Source: an uncultured Lachnospiraceae bacterium | GTDB lineage: Bacteria; Bacillota; Clostridia; Lachnospirales; Lachnospiraceae | Direction of reading: 5' to 3' | Length of the DNA stretch: 63,279 bases | Assembly (NCBI GenBank): GCA_947589155.1 | Contig: CANQBH010000009.1 | Coordinates: 1 to 63,279, forward strand | In this document: positions 23,180 through 32,488 of the stretch, one piece after another | How positions within the stretch are numbered: the stretch's first letter is position 1 | How the letters are laid out: every line of letters starts with the position of its first letter | The notes under the pieces: generated by a model | Told to the model about the DNA's origin: nothing | What the model saw: the letters and a program-made list of their open reading frames with translations, nothing else | Database searches by the model: none | Translations under genes and position numbers: made by a program

Positions 23180-24847
23180 TCAGACGGCTTCCCACAACCG
23201 GCGGATCTCCTCCGCGATCGCGGTCATGCCGTCCTTCTCCACTTTACACTCCTGCCTGTCGTAGGTGTAAAGCCCGTTGCTTTCTTCCTCCACATCGCTC
23301 AACTGCGTATAGATACAGCCGCACAACCCTTTCGGGATCGCCGGAAATACCATGTCCCGATAGAGTTTTGCGATCCGCTCGGTCAACTCCTTCTTCGTCC
23401 TGCACGCGCCGTAGCCGTACACGCGGTCTTCCTGCCACAAATGCCCTTCCAGCGGAAGGGAAAAACCGCCGCACTCCTTTAAGAACATCGGCCGCGTCCG
23501 CGGTCGCAGCCGCCGCGTGCGGAAATATACGTGTTCGGTATCAAAATCGCTCTCCTTCTGGGCAAACCACCCTGACGCGGAATCATACAGCCTGCTGCCG
23601 TCCGCTTTTTTCAGTTCGCGGTAAATGCGGTCGCTGTCAAACTGTCCCCAGCCCTCGTTGAAGATGGTGTAAACGATGACGCAGGGATGGTTATAGAGTT
23701 CCCGCTGCGTATCCAGACAGTGGGTACAGAAAAATTCCCGCCGGAAGTCGTCGTCATACGCGTCCGTCCACTGGCTTTTCGGATCGGCGGCAACGCCGCG
23801 CCCCGTCCGGTAGCGGCGGTCGTTTCGCCGTTTCAGGACAAACGTCGGCAGGATCGTATCCCGCCAGTAGTGATAGCGCCCGCTGTTGACCATATCCTGA
23901 CAGACCAGCATTCCCAGTTTGTCGCAGAGGTAATAGAAATACGGCTCCTCCACCTTGCAGTGCTTTCTGAGAAGATTGAAACCCAATTCCTTCATCGCCA
24001 GAATGTCTTTTTGATAATCCCCGACATCTTCCGGCGTGTAGATCCCCCGCGGCCAGTATCCCTGATCGAGGACGCCGTGCAAAAAGACCGGCGTTTTGTT
24101 TAAGCAGACGCGGTTGACGCCATGCACGTTTTCCACCGTCACGGTGCGCAGCGCAAAATAGGAAAAGAACGTATCTTCTCCCGCCGTAACGCGCAGCGCG
24201 TAAAGGAAGGGATCTTCCGGCGTCCACGATCGACGCTCCTCAGGCTCGATCCGCGCATGGAAGGTCTCGCCCGTGTTCATGCGCGCCGTACAGTCCACGC
24301 CGGTCAGATCCGGCAGCATCGTCCACTCCGCCACATAAACGGAAGGCACGTTCTCCAGCCAGACGTTCTTCCAGATCCCGCTGACTTTCGTGTACCACAT
24401 GCCGCCGCGGTCCTGCCGCTGCTTCCCGTAGGGGTATGCGTGGGACAGCGTATCCGTCACCTCCACGCGCAGGCGGTTCACCGCGTGCGGCAGCGGGCGG
24501 ATCTCAAAGGAAAACGCCAGATAGCCGCCCTCGTGCCGTCCGATCGGACTGTCGTTGAGATAGACCTCGCAGATCTGATCCACCGCGCCGAAGTGCAGCC
24601 GCACGACGGGCAGCGTGAAATCTTCCGGCAGCGTGAATGTCGTCTCATAGCAGAGCCTGCCGTCCCAGCCGTCGGCAAGCACCTTTGCCCGCTCCGCAAA
24701 ATCCGCCGCGGGCGCTTCCGGCGCAAACGGCATCCGGATCGGCCTGCCGTTGCATGTCCACCCCTGCTCCAGCACAAGGACTTTTTCCCGCGCCATCTGC
24801 GGATCGACGGGATGCTCCCTGACTTCCTTTTCCAATGCGATCTCCAT
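23180..24847 (-). CDS. Glycoside hydrolase family 2 enzyme
   Basis: 555 residues: a jelly-roll sugar-binding domain (LCYETTFTLPEDF... IGRHEGGYLAFSFEI), an immunoglobulin-like domain with the catalytic-domain entry motif HGVLDQGYWPRGIYTP, and a TIM barrel. The acid/base Glu is in IFNEGWGQFDS (about residue 396) and the nucleophile Glu in FLKECGGFSL (about 457). Family members are beta-galactosidases, beta-glucuronidases or mannosidases; the sequence does not settle which. No signal peptide is seen, so it is intracellular and shorter than most GH2 enzymes. Start chosen at AAAGGAGAGGAGCGC-ATG. Confidence 0.85.
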   Translation of the reverse strand: MEIALEKEVREHPVDPQMAREKVLVLEQGWTCNGRPIRMPFAPEAPAADFAERAKVLADGWDGRLCYETTFTLPEDFTLPVVRLHFGAVDQICEVYLNDSPIGRHEGGYLAFSFEIRPLPHAVNRLRVEVTDTLSHAYPYGKQRQDRGGMWYTKVSGIWKNVWLENVPSVYVAEWTMLPDLTGVDCTARMNTGETFHARIEPEERRSWTPEDPFLYALRVTAGEDTFFSYFALRTVTVENVHGVNRVCLNKTPVFLHGVLDQGYWPRGIYTPEDVGDYQKDILAMKELGFNLLRKHCKVEEPYFYYLCDKLGMLVCQDMVNSGRYHYWRDTILPTFVLKRRNDRRYRTGRGVAADPKSQWTDAYDDDFRREFFCTHCLDTQRELYNHPCVIVYTIFNEGWGQFDSDRIYRELKKADGSRLYDSASGWFAQKESDFDTEHVYFRTRRLRPRTRPMFLKECGGFSLPLEGHLWQEDRVYGYGACRTKKELTERIAKLYRDMVFPAIPKGLCGCIYTQLSDVEEESNGLYTYDRQECKVEKDGMTAIAEEIRRLWEAV

Positions 24848-24865
24848 GCGCTCCTCTCCTTTCGC

Positions 24866-25564
24866 TTACAGCCGCGCCAAGAGTTCCGGCAGTTCGGCGA
24901 TACTGCCGATGATATGATCCGGCCTGCAGCCTTCCGCAGGCTTTCCCTCCTCGTTCAGCCAGACGGTACGAAGCCCCGCCGCCTTTCCGCCCGCGATGTC
25001 GGAACTGAGGCGGTCGCCCGTCATCACGCCTTTCGCAGGATCGACGGCATAGCCCCGCGTCCGTTCGATATCGGAAAAACACCGCTGAAAATACCGCGGA
25101 TCCGGTTTATCCGCCCCGACGTCCTCGGAGATATAGATCCCGTCGAAATAAACTTCCAGCCCCGCCGCGGCAATGCGGCCGTGCTGCACGCGCGACGACC
25201 CGTTGGAGAGCAGGTAGAGGCGGTAGTTTCCCCGCAGTCTCTCCAGCGTCTCCCGCGCGCCTTCTTTATAATACGCGCCCTGCCCCAGCCGCTTTTCGTA
25301 ACGCGCGGCAAGGACGGCGGGATCGAACGCAAGCCCGAGCCTTTCGGCCAGCAGTTCAAACCGCCGCACTTTCAGGCGGCTCCTCGTAAGTTTTCCTTCT
25401 TCCAGCAGTTTCCACTGCGACAGATTGATCTCATGGTAAAGCCGCAGGATCTCCTCCTTCGGCGCGATCCCGGCTTCTTCCAGACTGCGGCGCAGCGCAA
25501 GGCGCTCCGCCTTGGTAAAATCCAGAATCGTCTCGTCCATATCCAGAAAAACGTCGTCGACCAT
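24866..25564 (-). CDS. HAD phosphatase, YjjG-like
   Basis: 232 residues from the ATG at 25564, which overlaps the stop of the preceding gene as TGATG. HAD motif I is FLDMDETILDFT, motif II LYLLSNGSSR, motif III lysine in ADKPDPRYF and motif IV VMTGDRLSSDIAGG. The DxDET start and helical cap resemble YjjG nucleotidases that hydrolyse dUMP/dTMP or non-canonical nucleotides. In this operon a sugar-phosphate substrate is also possible. Confidence 0.8.
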   Translation of the reverse strand: MVDDVFLDMDETILDFTKAERLALRRSLEEAGIAPKEEILRLYHEINLSQWKLLEEGKLTRSRLKVRRFELLAERLGLAFDPAVLAARYEKRLGQGAYYKEGARETLERLRGNYRLYLLSNGSSRVQHGRIAAAGLEVYFDGIYISEDVGADKPDPRYFQRCFSDIERTRGYAVDPAKGVMTGDRLSSDIAGGKAAGLRTVWLNEEGKPAEGCRPDHIIGSIAELPELLARL

Positions 25565-26208
25565 CAGCGCCTCCCTGCTTCCATCCCGCGCAGGACCTTC
25601 GGCAGATCGGCGGGACAGGAAATGGACGGCGTCTTTTCTTTCAGCGTCCCGAACCCGTAAGCCGCATGGATGAACGGCAGCCCCGCGCGCACGGCCGCGT
25701 CGTGATCCGCCTGTATATCCCCGACATAGACCGCGCGATCCAGCGCGTTCCTCTCCACGACTATTGTCATGTTTTCCCACTTCTGAAGGCCGTTGTCGCC
25801 GAAGCAGGCGAAATCGTCAAACAGATCCCCGAGGCCGTAGTAGTCCAGAAAGGCTTCGATATATCCGGACTGGCAATTGCTGACGATATAGAGGCGGTAA
25901 CTCTGTTTTAATTCTTCAAGCGTCTCCCGCAGTTTCGGATACAGGCGGCCACCATGCTCGCGCAGATAGGCGTTTTCCACCTGACAGCACGTCTCAAGCA
26001 ACCGCTGCCTCTCTTTTCCTTCCACAAACGGGAACAGGCAGGCGGCGATCGCGTCCATGGTCTTTCCCATGACGCGGTACATATCGTCCGCCGTCAGCCG
26101 GACGCCCGGATATCCGCACTGCCGCAGGGCCATTTCCCATGAAACGGCCACCTGCTCCGCCGAATCCCAGAGCGTCCCGTCCATATCAAAGATCACACCT
26201 TTTTTCAT
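25564..26208 (-). CDS. HAD phosphatase, phosphoglycolate phosphatase-like
   Basis: 214 residues. Motif I IFDMDGTLWDSAEQ, motif II LYIVSNCQSGYIEAF, motif III lysine near GLQKWENM, motif IV VYVGDIQADHDAA. The C1 cap is helical, as in the phosphoglycolate phosphatase/beta-phosphoglucomutase group. The four-base ATGA overlap with the kinase gene upstream and the one-base overlap with the second HAD gene downstream show tight translational coupling within the sugar operon. Confidence 0.82.
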   Translation of the reverse strand: MKKGVIFDMDGTLWDSAEQVAVSWEMALRQCGYPGVRLTADDMYRVMGKTMDAIAACLFPFVEGKERQRLLETCCQVENAYLREHGGRLYPKLRETLEELKQSYRLYIVSNCQSGYIEAFLDYYGLGDLFDDFACFGDNGLQKWENMTIVVERNALDRAVYVGDIQADHDAAVRAGLPFIHAAYGFGTLKEKTPSISCPADLPKVLRGMEAGRR

Positions 26209-27689
26209 CGTTCCTCCGTTCCCGTCATCAACGGGAAGACCTCCTTTAATGCGGGATATAACCGCCTGAACGTATCATATCTCTTTTCGTAACGTTCCAC
26301 AAGTTCCGCCTCCGGCTCGACGATCCCGCGCACCCCTGTCACCGCCCGCGCCGCTTCCTCCACGGACGGATATTCTCCGCAGCCGACCGCCGCGAGCAGT
26401 ATCGCGCCGAACGCCGGGCCTTCTTCAACGGCGGGGATCTCCACGCGCATATTCAGGATGTTGGCGATCATCCTGCGCCACAGGGCGCTTTTTGCACCGC
26501 CGCCGCAGATCCTCGTCGCCGTCGGCGCGCAGCCGATCGCCCTTGCGACTTCCAGCGAATCGCGGACGGCAAACGCAACGCCTTCCAAGACCGCCTGAAG
26601 CATTTCTTTTCTTCCGGTATCCATCGTCATTCCCAGAAAGCACGCGCGCGCCAGAGGATCGTTATGCGGGGAACGCTCTCCCATCAGGTATGGCAGGAAA
26701 TAGACCGTATTTTCACCAAGCGCGCCGATCTCCTCCTGCGCTTTTTCATAGTTCGCGTCCCGCAGGATCTCGTCCATCCACCAGTGATTGCAGGACGCCG
26801 CCGAGAGCATACAGCCCATGAGATGGTAGCGGCCGTCCGCGTGCGCGAACGAATGGAGGGCGTTATTGTCGTCCATCCTAAAATCCGCGGCGGACAGAAA
26901 GATCGTCCCCGACGTCCCCAGCGAGATATTGCAGGCGCCGTCGCCTACCGTGCCCGTGCCGACGGCGGCCGCCGCGTTATCGCCCGCACCGGCGACCACC
27001 CTGACGCCGGAAGGCAGCCCGAGTTCGGCCGCGCAGGACGGCAGGAGTTCTCCGACCACATCGTAACTTTCGCAGACGGCCGGCAACTGCGCTTCCGTGA
27101 TCCCGCAGATCTGGCACATCTTAGCGGACCACCGCCGGTTCTTAACGTCAAAGAGCAGCGTGCCGGAAGCGTCGGAAGCATCCGTCGTAAACGCGCCGCA
27201 GAGCCGGTAGCAGAGATAGTCCTTCGGCAGCATGATCTTTTTGATCCTCGCGAAATTTTCCGGCTCGTTCTCCTTCAGCCAGAGGAGTTTTGGCGCCGTA
27301 AATCCCGCGAACGCGATATTGCCCGTCTCGCGCCGCAGGATGTTTCTGCCGACCTCCCCGTTCAGCCAATCGGTCTGCTTCTGCGTCCTGCCGTCGTTCC
27401 AGAGGATCGCCGGACGGATGATCCGGTCGTCCTGATCCAGCACGACCAATCCGTGCATCTGCCCGCCGAATCCAATGCCCGCCACCCTGCTCCGGTCGCA
27501 GTCCGCGAGCAGTTCCTTCAAACCGTCCATCGTCTGATCGTACCACGCCTGCGGATCCTGCTGCGACCAGCCCGGCTGCGGAAATTCCAGCGGATAGGAC
27601 CGCGTCGCCGTTTTTTTGATCTCTCCTTTTTCATCCGCCAGAAGCAGTTTCACGGCGGACGTGCCGAGATCGATACCGATATATAACAT
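26205..27689 (-). CDS. xylB: FGGY-family carbohydrate kinase, xylulokinase-like
   Basis: 494 residues, typical for XylB. The N-terminal ATP loop reads YIGIDLGTSAVKLLL, the substrate loop GIGFGGQMHGLVVLD matches D-xylulose kinases, the catalytic Asp is in GAGDNAAAAVG (about residue 236), and RICGGGAKSALWR is the C-terminal ATP-site motif. It phosphorylates the ketopentose made by the isomerase encoded just upstream. With a fucose/arabinose-type isomerase as partner, another ketose such as ribulose or fuculose remains possible. Confidence 0.85.
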   Translation of the reverse strand: MLYIGIDLGTSAVKLLLADEKGEIKKTATRSYPLEFPQPGWSQQDPQAWYDQTMDGLKELLADCDRSRVAGIGFGGQMHGLVVLDQDDRIIRPAILWNDGRTQKQTDWLNGEVGRNILRRETGNIAFAGFTAPKLLWLKENEPENFARIKKIMLPKDYLCYRLCGAFTTDASDASGTLLFDVKNRRWSAKMCQICGITEAQLPAVCESYDVVGELLPSCAAELGLPSGVRVVAGAGDNAAAAVGTGTVGDGACNISLGTSGTIFLSAADFRMDDNNALHSFAHADGRYHLMGCMLSAASCNHWWMDEILRDANYEKAQEEIGALGENTVYFLPYLMGERSPHNDPLARACFLGMTMDTGRKEMLQAVLEGVAFAVRDSLEVARAIGCAPTATRICGGGAKSALWRRMIANILNMRVEIPAVEEGPAFGAILLAAVGCGEYPSVEEAARAVTGVRGIVEPEAELVERYEKRYDTFRRLYPALKEVFPLMTGTEER

Positions 27690-27714
27690 TTTCCCTCCGA
27701 TCTTATCTTATGAC

Positions 27715-27745
27715 AAAAAGGGTCTCCCTCATCCAAGGGAGACCC
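27715..27745 (-). terminator. Hairpin between isomerase and kinase genes
   Basis: Ten-base perfect stem GGGTCTCCCT/AGGGAGACCC with a six-base loop and five Ts on the minus strand. Lying inside the sugar operon, it would reduce but perhaps not abolish expression of the downstream kinase. Confidence 0.75.
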
Positions 27746-27756
27746 GCCCCGCTCCT

Positions 27757-29241
27757 TTATGCAAACGGATTTTCCGTCGGATAACGCACGCCCGCCGGCT
27801 GGTTATATCCGATCTCCTCCACCGGCACGCCGATGTACTTGAACACTTCAAACAGCGCTTTCCCGTGATTTCCGAACGCCACCGCGCCATGGTGCGGGAA
27901 ATTCTTCTCGATCAGTACATGGCGGTAGAACCGTCCCATCTCCGGAATGGCGAAAACGCCGATGGAGCCGAACGAACGCGTTGCCACCGGAAGCACCCGA
28001 CCCTGCGCGATATACGCCCGCAGTTTTGCGTCCGCCGTGGATTGCAGCCGGAAGAACGTGATGTCGCCCGGCGCGATATCGCCCTCCAGCGTGCCGTTCG
28101 TCACTTCGATCGGCAGGCTCCTTGCCATGATCTTCTGATACTTCATCTCGCAGAAAGCAAGTTTGTCGGAAGCGGTATTGCCGCAGTGGAAGCCCATGAA
28201 GGTATTTTCCAGTTTGTCATCGTACTTGCCGCAGATGTCTTCCTTAAACATATCCTTCGGCACCGTATTGTTGATATCCAGAAGCGTCACGGCGTCCTGA
28301 CTGACCACCGTTCCGATAAATTCGCTCAGCGCGCCGTAGATGTCCACCTCGCAGGAGACCGGAATACCCTGCCGCGTCAGACGGCTGTTGACATAGCACG
28401 GCACGAAGCCGAACTGCGTCTGGAAAGCCGGCCAACACTTTCCGGCGATCGCAACATATTTGCGGTAGCCCTTATGCTCCTCGATCCAGTCCTTTAAGGT
28501 AAGTTCATACTGCGCCAGTTTGGCAAGGATCTCCGGCTTTTTGTTTCCGTCGCCGAGTTCCGCTTCCATATCGGCTACGACCTCCGGGATCCGCGGATCC
28601 TGATCGTGCTTATGGAACGCTTCAAAAAGATCGAGTTCGGAATTTTCCTCGATCTCCACGCCGAGCTGATACAACTGATAGACCGGCGCGTTGCAGGCGA
28701 GGAAGTTCAGCGGGCGCGGCCCGAAACTGATGATCTTCAGATCGCTCAGCGCGATCACGGCGCGCGCGATCGGCGCAAATTCCGCGATCATACGCGCGCA
28801 GTCTTTTGCGTCTCCGACCGGATATTCCGGTATGTAGGCGCGCACGTTGCGCAGTTTCAGATTGTAACTTGCATTGAGCATACCGCAGTACGCGTCGCCG
28901 CGGCCGTCCAGCAGGCTGTCGCCCCTTTCTTCCGCCGCCGCAATGAACATCTTCGGCCCGTCAAAATGCTTTGCCAGCAGGCTCTCCGCGATCTCCGGCC
29001 CGAAGTTGCCAAGATAGACAACCAGCGCGTTGCACCCGTGGCTTTTGATATCCTCAAGAGCCTGTACCATATGGATCTCGCTCTCTACGATACATATCGG
29101 GCATTCGTAAACGTCCAGTTCGGGATAATCCTCCCGCACCGCCGCCATCAGCGCCTCGCGCCGCGAAACCGACAAACTCTCAGGGAAGCAGTCCCTGCTT
29201 ACGGCGACTACGCCGATCTTTGCTTCTGGAATATTGATCAT
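27757..29241 (-). CDS. L-fucose/L-arabinose isomerase family protein
   Basis: 494 residues from the ATG at 29241 (AGGAGAAAGGT upstream). Features of the FucI/AraA fold include the N-terminal KIGVVAVSRDCFPESLSV, the Rossmann-like ALVVYLGNFGPE, GDSLLDGRGDAYCGM and the metal-site region MGFHCGNTASDKL near the C-terminus with HHGAVAFGNHGKALFEVF. It should interconvert an aldose and a ketose with a divalent metal. Sugar specificity cannot be read from the sequence; the adjacent XylB-like kinase points to a pentulose product. Confidence 0.78.
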   Translation of the reverse strand: MINIPEAKIGVVAVSRDCFPESLSVSRREALMAAVREDYPELDVYECPICIVESEIHMVQALEDIKSHGCNALVVYLGNFGPEIAESLLAKHFDGPKMFIAAAEERGDSLLDGRGDAYCGMLNASYNLKLRNVRAYIPEYPVGDAKDCARMIAEFAPIARAVIALSDLKIISFGPRPLNFLACNAPVYQLYQLGVEIEENSELDLFEAFHKHDQDPRIPEVVADMEAELGDGNKKPEILAKLAQYELTLKDWIEEHKGYRKYVAIAGKCWPAFQTQFGFVPCYVNSRLTRQGIPVSCEVDIYGALSEFIGTVVSQDAVTLLDINNTVPKDMFKEDICGKYDDKLENTFMGFHCGNTASDKLAFCEMKYQKIMARSLPIEVTNGTLEGDIAPGDITFFRLQSTADAKLRAYIAQGRVLPVATRSFGSIGVFAIPEMGRFYRHVLIEKNFPHHGAVAFGNHGKALFEVFKYIGVPVEEIGYNQPAGVRYPTENPFA

Positions 29242-29297
29242 ACCTTTCTCCTCCATTCTTTTGCTGTACGGCGGATCTGCGATCCGCCACCCCATAG

Positions 29298-30029
29298 TTA
29301 CTCTATCACTTCTTCTGCCGCCGCGCCATCCTGCGGATCCGACTGCAGTGTTTCGCCTTCAGCCGGCGGCTGCGGAAGTTCCCAGCCGAGGCTCTCCCTC
29401 ACGAGCGTCGCAAAGCCCAGACGGCCCGCGCCGTTGAGATGAATCCCGTCGTTATAAAACCACTCTTCATGTCCGGCCGCTTCTTCGTCCCATGCGATAA
29501 CGGAAACATTGTCGTTGGCGTCGGCCAGTCCCCGTATCACCTGATTGATCCGCTCCTGATCCTGCAGATAGCGTCCGTAAACCGTGACCCAGTAGATCTC
29601 CCGCTTCGGCCCAAGATAGTCGATGAGCGCCTGTCCCGTTTCCGGCGTGAAATAACTGTTGATCCCCAATTCGATTACAACGGTCTCCCCCAGAAGATCC
29701 TGCGCCTCCAGTTCCCGCAGGATCGCAACGCCGTCCCTGACCTGCCGGCTTTCCTTCGCGTCGATCTTGGCGTCGGGCATCTGTTCCATCAGATCGGGCA
29801 CCGCGCCCAGCATCACGGAATCGCCGATCAGCGTCGCCTTGACGCTCGGTTCTTCTTCCGTCTGATCCTGAAGGATCTCCGTATTGACCTCCAGTTCCTT
29901 CTGAAGGTCCTCCGCCAGATGATCCGAAGATCTTGACGGCGCCTGTATCAGACCCGCCGCGGCGATCGCCGAGATCACGGCCACCGCGGCGCCTATGACG
30001 ATCCTCTTTATCTTCTCTTTCCGATCCAT
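29298..30029 (-). CDS. Membrane-anchored SGNH/GDSL hydrolase-type domain (OatA C-terminal-like)
   Basis: 243 residues. One N-terminal membrane segment (IVIGAAVAVISAIAAAGLI), a short linker, then an SGNH domain: ATLIGDSVMLGAVP (Ser), the ELGINSYF block (Asn), and DGIHLNGAGRL (Asp/His). This is the layout of the extracellular O-acetyltransferase domain of OatA. Directly upstream, 18 bases away, is an acyltransferase-3 membrane protein, so the two together resemble OatA cut in two. Likely substrate is peptidoglycan or another wall polymer (inference). Confidence 0.8.
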   Translation of the reverse strand: MDRKEKIKRIVIGAAVAVISAIAAAGLIQAPSRSSDHLAEDLQKELEVNTEILQDQTEEEPSVKATLIGDSVMLGAVPDLMEQMPDAKIDAKESRQVRDGVAILRELEAQDLLGETVVIELGINSYFTPETGQALIDYLGPKREIYWVTVYGRYLQDQERINQVIRGLADANDNVSVIAWDEEAAGHEEWFYNDGIHLNGAGRLGFATLVRESLGWELPQPPAEGETLQSDPQDGAAAEEVIE

Positions 30030-30047
30030 AAACTCTTTCCCCCTTTT

Positions 30048-31001
30048 TTAATTCATCAGAAGTAAAAACAGGATGGGATAGTGCCATAGATAAACGGTAT
30101 AACTATGTTTTCCGATCCACTGCAGCGCCGGATGATATACCATGCGCCGGACAAAACCTTCCGTCTGCATTGCCGCGTTCATCACAAAGATCAAAAACGC
30201 AAACCAGAAGCAGATCAGCACCATGCCGCCGTAATAGAGGAACGGCGACTCTCCCCGCACCGCCGCCATCAGCGCAAGCGTTACGGCAAGGCAGAGAAGG
30301 AAACTTCGGCCGCCGAAATATTTTCCCGCCTTTTCCTGCAGCCCGTCTTCCCGCAGGCCAAAGAAAACGCCGAGGAAGAACGCAAACGCCCTTGTATCCG
30401 TTCCGTAATAAGCGCGGTTCAGCGCGTCGGGACGGTACTGCACGCCCATCAGCACCGCGGATACCGCGGCAAGAATCAAAAACAGCCACGACGCCGCGCG
30501 CTTTCCCGCCTTTTCCTTTAACTTGCGGTAGCAGAAAAACAACAGCGGCCAGAGGAGCAGCAGTTGTACTTCCACGCTCAAATACCAGAGGTGCAGAAAC
30601 GGCGAATGTTCCGCGGTCTTCATAAAATAAGACGTCTGCGTCGCGATCTGCCACCAGTTATCGATGCTCAGAAAGATGACGGCAACTTCCTCGCGGATCC
30701 CGACCAGCAGTTCCTTGTGGAACAGGGTGAGAAAAGCGACGACCGTCATGACCATGACGTAAAGCGGCGGATAGAGACGCACAAACCGGCGGATATAAAA
30801 TCTGCGCGGCGTATAGATCCCGTCCTCGTGATCCGTCTCGGTCTTCTGGCCGGTCAGATAGCCGGAGATCAGAAAGAACAGGCAGACCCCCAGATAACCG
30901 CCGCGCACCTCGATCGGGAACATATGATAGAGCACCACTCCCGTAATGGCGACCGTCCGCAAAAAATTTATGCCGTAATTATACTGATATCTTGTTTTCA
31001 T
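30048..31001 (-). CDS. Acyltransferase-3 family membrane protein (OatA N-terminal-like)
   Basis: 317 residues, about ten hydrophobic segments. Family landmarks are the N-terminal YNYGINFLRTVAITGVVLYHM with catalytic-region His, GVCLFFLISGYLTG, RFYIRRFVRLYPPLYVMV and LHLWYLSVEVQLLLLWPLL. It should bring acetyl groups from acetyl-CoA across the membrane to the SGNH partner encoded next. Conventional OatA carries both domains in one chain of about 600 residues; here the sum of the two proteins is 560. Confidence 0.85.
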   Translation of the reverse strand: MKTRYQYNYGINFLRTVAITGVVLYHMFPIEVRGGYLGVCLFFLISGYLTGQKTETDHEDGIYTPRRFYIRRFVRLYPPLYVMVMTVVAFLTLFHKELLVGIREEVAVIFLSIDNWWQIATQTSYFMKTAEHSPFLHLWYLSVEVQLLLLWPLLFFCYRKLKEKAGKRAASWLFLILAAVSAVLMGVQYRPDALNRAYYGTDTRAFAFFLGVFFGLREDGLQEKAGKYFGGRSFLLCLAVTLALMAAVRGESPFLYYGGMVLICFWFAFLIFVMNAAMQTEGFVRRMVYHPALQWIGKHSYTVYLWHYPILFLLLMN

Positions 31002-31019
31002 CTGTTTCTTTTATATGAA

Positions 31020-31040
31020 ATCTGCGAAAATGCCGCAGAT
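31020..31040 (-). terminator. Weak terminator after rlmD
   Basis: Seven-base stem ATCTGCG/CGCAGAT with a seven-base loop after the rlmD stop, followed by TTTCATAT rather than a clean T-run. Confidence 0.4.
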
Positions 31041-31049
31041 CCTGCCTTT

Positions 31050-32477
31050 CTAAGTTCGTTCAGCCTCCGCCCCGCCGCGCACGAGCAGCGCCGCGTTTTC
31101 GACGTGGACGCTGTGGCAGAACTGATCCACCGGACGCAGCCGCGCCAGCGTGTAGCCGCCGTCCTCTAAGATACGGATATCCCTTGCCAGCGTCGCCGGA
31201 TCGCAGCTCACATAAACGATACGCTCCGGCCTCACAGAGAGTATCGCCGTAAGACAGGCGAAGTCGCATCCTTTCCGCGGCGGATCCACCACAACGACGT
31301 CCGGCCGCCGCATTTCTCCTCGCGCCCATTCCGGCAGGATCTCCTCCGCCCTGCCTTCATAAAAGGAGACGTTGCGGATCCGATTCAGCGCGGCGTTGCG
31401 CTTTGCGTCCGCGACCGCCTCTTTGACGGCTTCCACGCCGTACACCCATCCGGCTTTTGCGGCGAGGAAAAGGGAGATCGTGCCGATCCCGCAATACAGA
31501 TCCCACACCGTCTCATTGCCCCGCAGCCCCGCAAGGTCCAGCGCAATGCTGTATAACTTTTCCGTCTGCGCCGGATTGACCTGATAGAAGGACTTCGGCG
31601 AAATTTCAAACGTAACGCTTTCGGACGTCTGAACAAAACCATTTTCTTCTTGTTGTACTCTATGAATGACGTCCGTGATATATTCCTGTCCCCACAAAAG
31701 CCGCAGCCGTTCTCCGAGGATCCGGTTCGTCTGTTCCGTGTTTGTGTTTAAGAAGATCGACGCCATGCCGGAGACTTTCCGCAGTTCCGCGACAAGGCGC
31801 TCCTCCTGCGGCAGATCGCCGCCGTTGACGATCAGGCAGACCATCATCGCGCCCGTGGAAAAACTCCTGCGTATCAGAATGTGCCGGATCCGACCGCTTC
31901 CCGCCGCTTCGTCATAAGGCAAAACGCCGTTCTCTCGCATATAGCGGCGCACGGCGGCCAATACGTCCGCGTTTTCTTCCGGTTCCAGAAGACAGTCTTT
32001 TACGGGTACGATCCGATGGCTGCCCGGCGCGTAAAAGCCGGTCACGATCTCGCCGCCGTCGTATCCGACGGGAAACTGCGCCTTGTTCCGATAGCGGAAC
32101 GGCTCCTCCATGCCGACGACCGGCTCCATGACGCGGCGGATCCGTTCTTCCGAAATGCCGCCGATACGCGTCAAGGCGTCGCGCACTTTCTTTTCCTTCC
32201 ATTCCAACTGCCTGTCATAAGACAGAGCCTGCAGCTGACAGCCGCCGCAGCGTCCCGCCGCGGGGCAGCGCGCCTCCACGCGGTACGGCGAAGGCTCCGT
32301 GATCTCTACGATCCGCGCGTAGCCGTAACCCTTTTTTATCTTTGTGGCGGCGGCAAGGATCTCGTCGCCGATCAGCGCGCCCCTGATAAAGAAGGTCATG
32401 CCTTCGCAGCGCCCGATCCCCTCGCCGTGCGCGCCGATATCCGTGATCTTTATCGTAAAAATATCGTTTTTCTTCAT
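31050..32477 (-). CDS. rlmD: 23S rRNA uracil-C5-methyltransferase (RlmD/RlmCD family)
   Basis: 475 residues from the ATG at 32477. An N-terminal TRAM domain (TIKITDIGAHGEGIG...), a Cys cluster for a [4Fe-4S] centre (CPAAGRCGGCQLQ with a further Cys upstream in the family pattern), and a SAM-binding domain with DLYCGIGTISLFLA. The catalytic Cys is in IVYVSCDPATLARD and the DPPRKGC motif precedes it. It methylates U1939 and/or U747 of 23S rRNA. It starts 12 bases before the stop region of yhaM, so the two are cotranscribed. Confidence 0.9.
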   Translation of the reverse strand: MKKNDIFTIKITDIGAHGEGIGRCEGMTFFIRGALIGDEILAAATKIKKGYGYARIVEITEPSPYRVEARCPAAGRCGGCQLQALSYDRQLEWKEKKVRDALTRIGGISEERIRRVMEPVVGMEEPFRYRNKAQFPVGYDGGEIVTGFYAPGSHRIVPVKDCLLEPEENADVLAAVRRYMRENGVLPYDEAAGSGRIRHILIRRSFSTGAMMVCLIVNGGDLPQEERLVAELRKVSGMASIFLNTNTEQTNRILGERLRLLWGQEYITDVIHRVQQEENGFVQTSESVTFEISPKSFYQVNPAQTEKLYSIALDLAGLRGNETVWDLYCGIGTISLFLAAKAGWVYGVEAVKEAVADAKRNAALNRIRNVSFYEGRAEEILPEWARGEMRRPDVVVVDPPRKGCDFACLTAILSVRPERIVYVSCDPATLARDIRILEDGGYTLARLRPVDQFCHSVHVENAALLVRGGAEAERT

Positions 32478-32488
32478 GGCCGCTTCCG

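Noticed and set aside
31666-31917. Plus-strand frames opposite rlmD and the O-acetyltransferase genes
   Set aside because: No ribosome binding sites or recognisable domains; shadows of the minus-strand genes.
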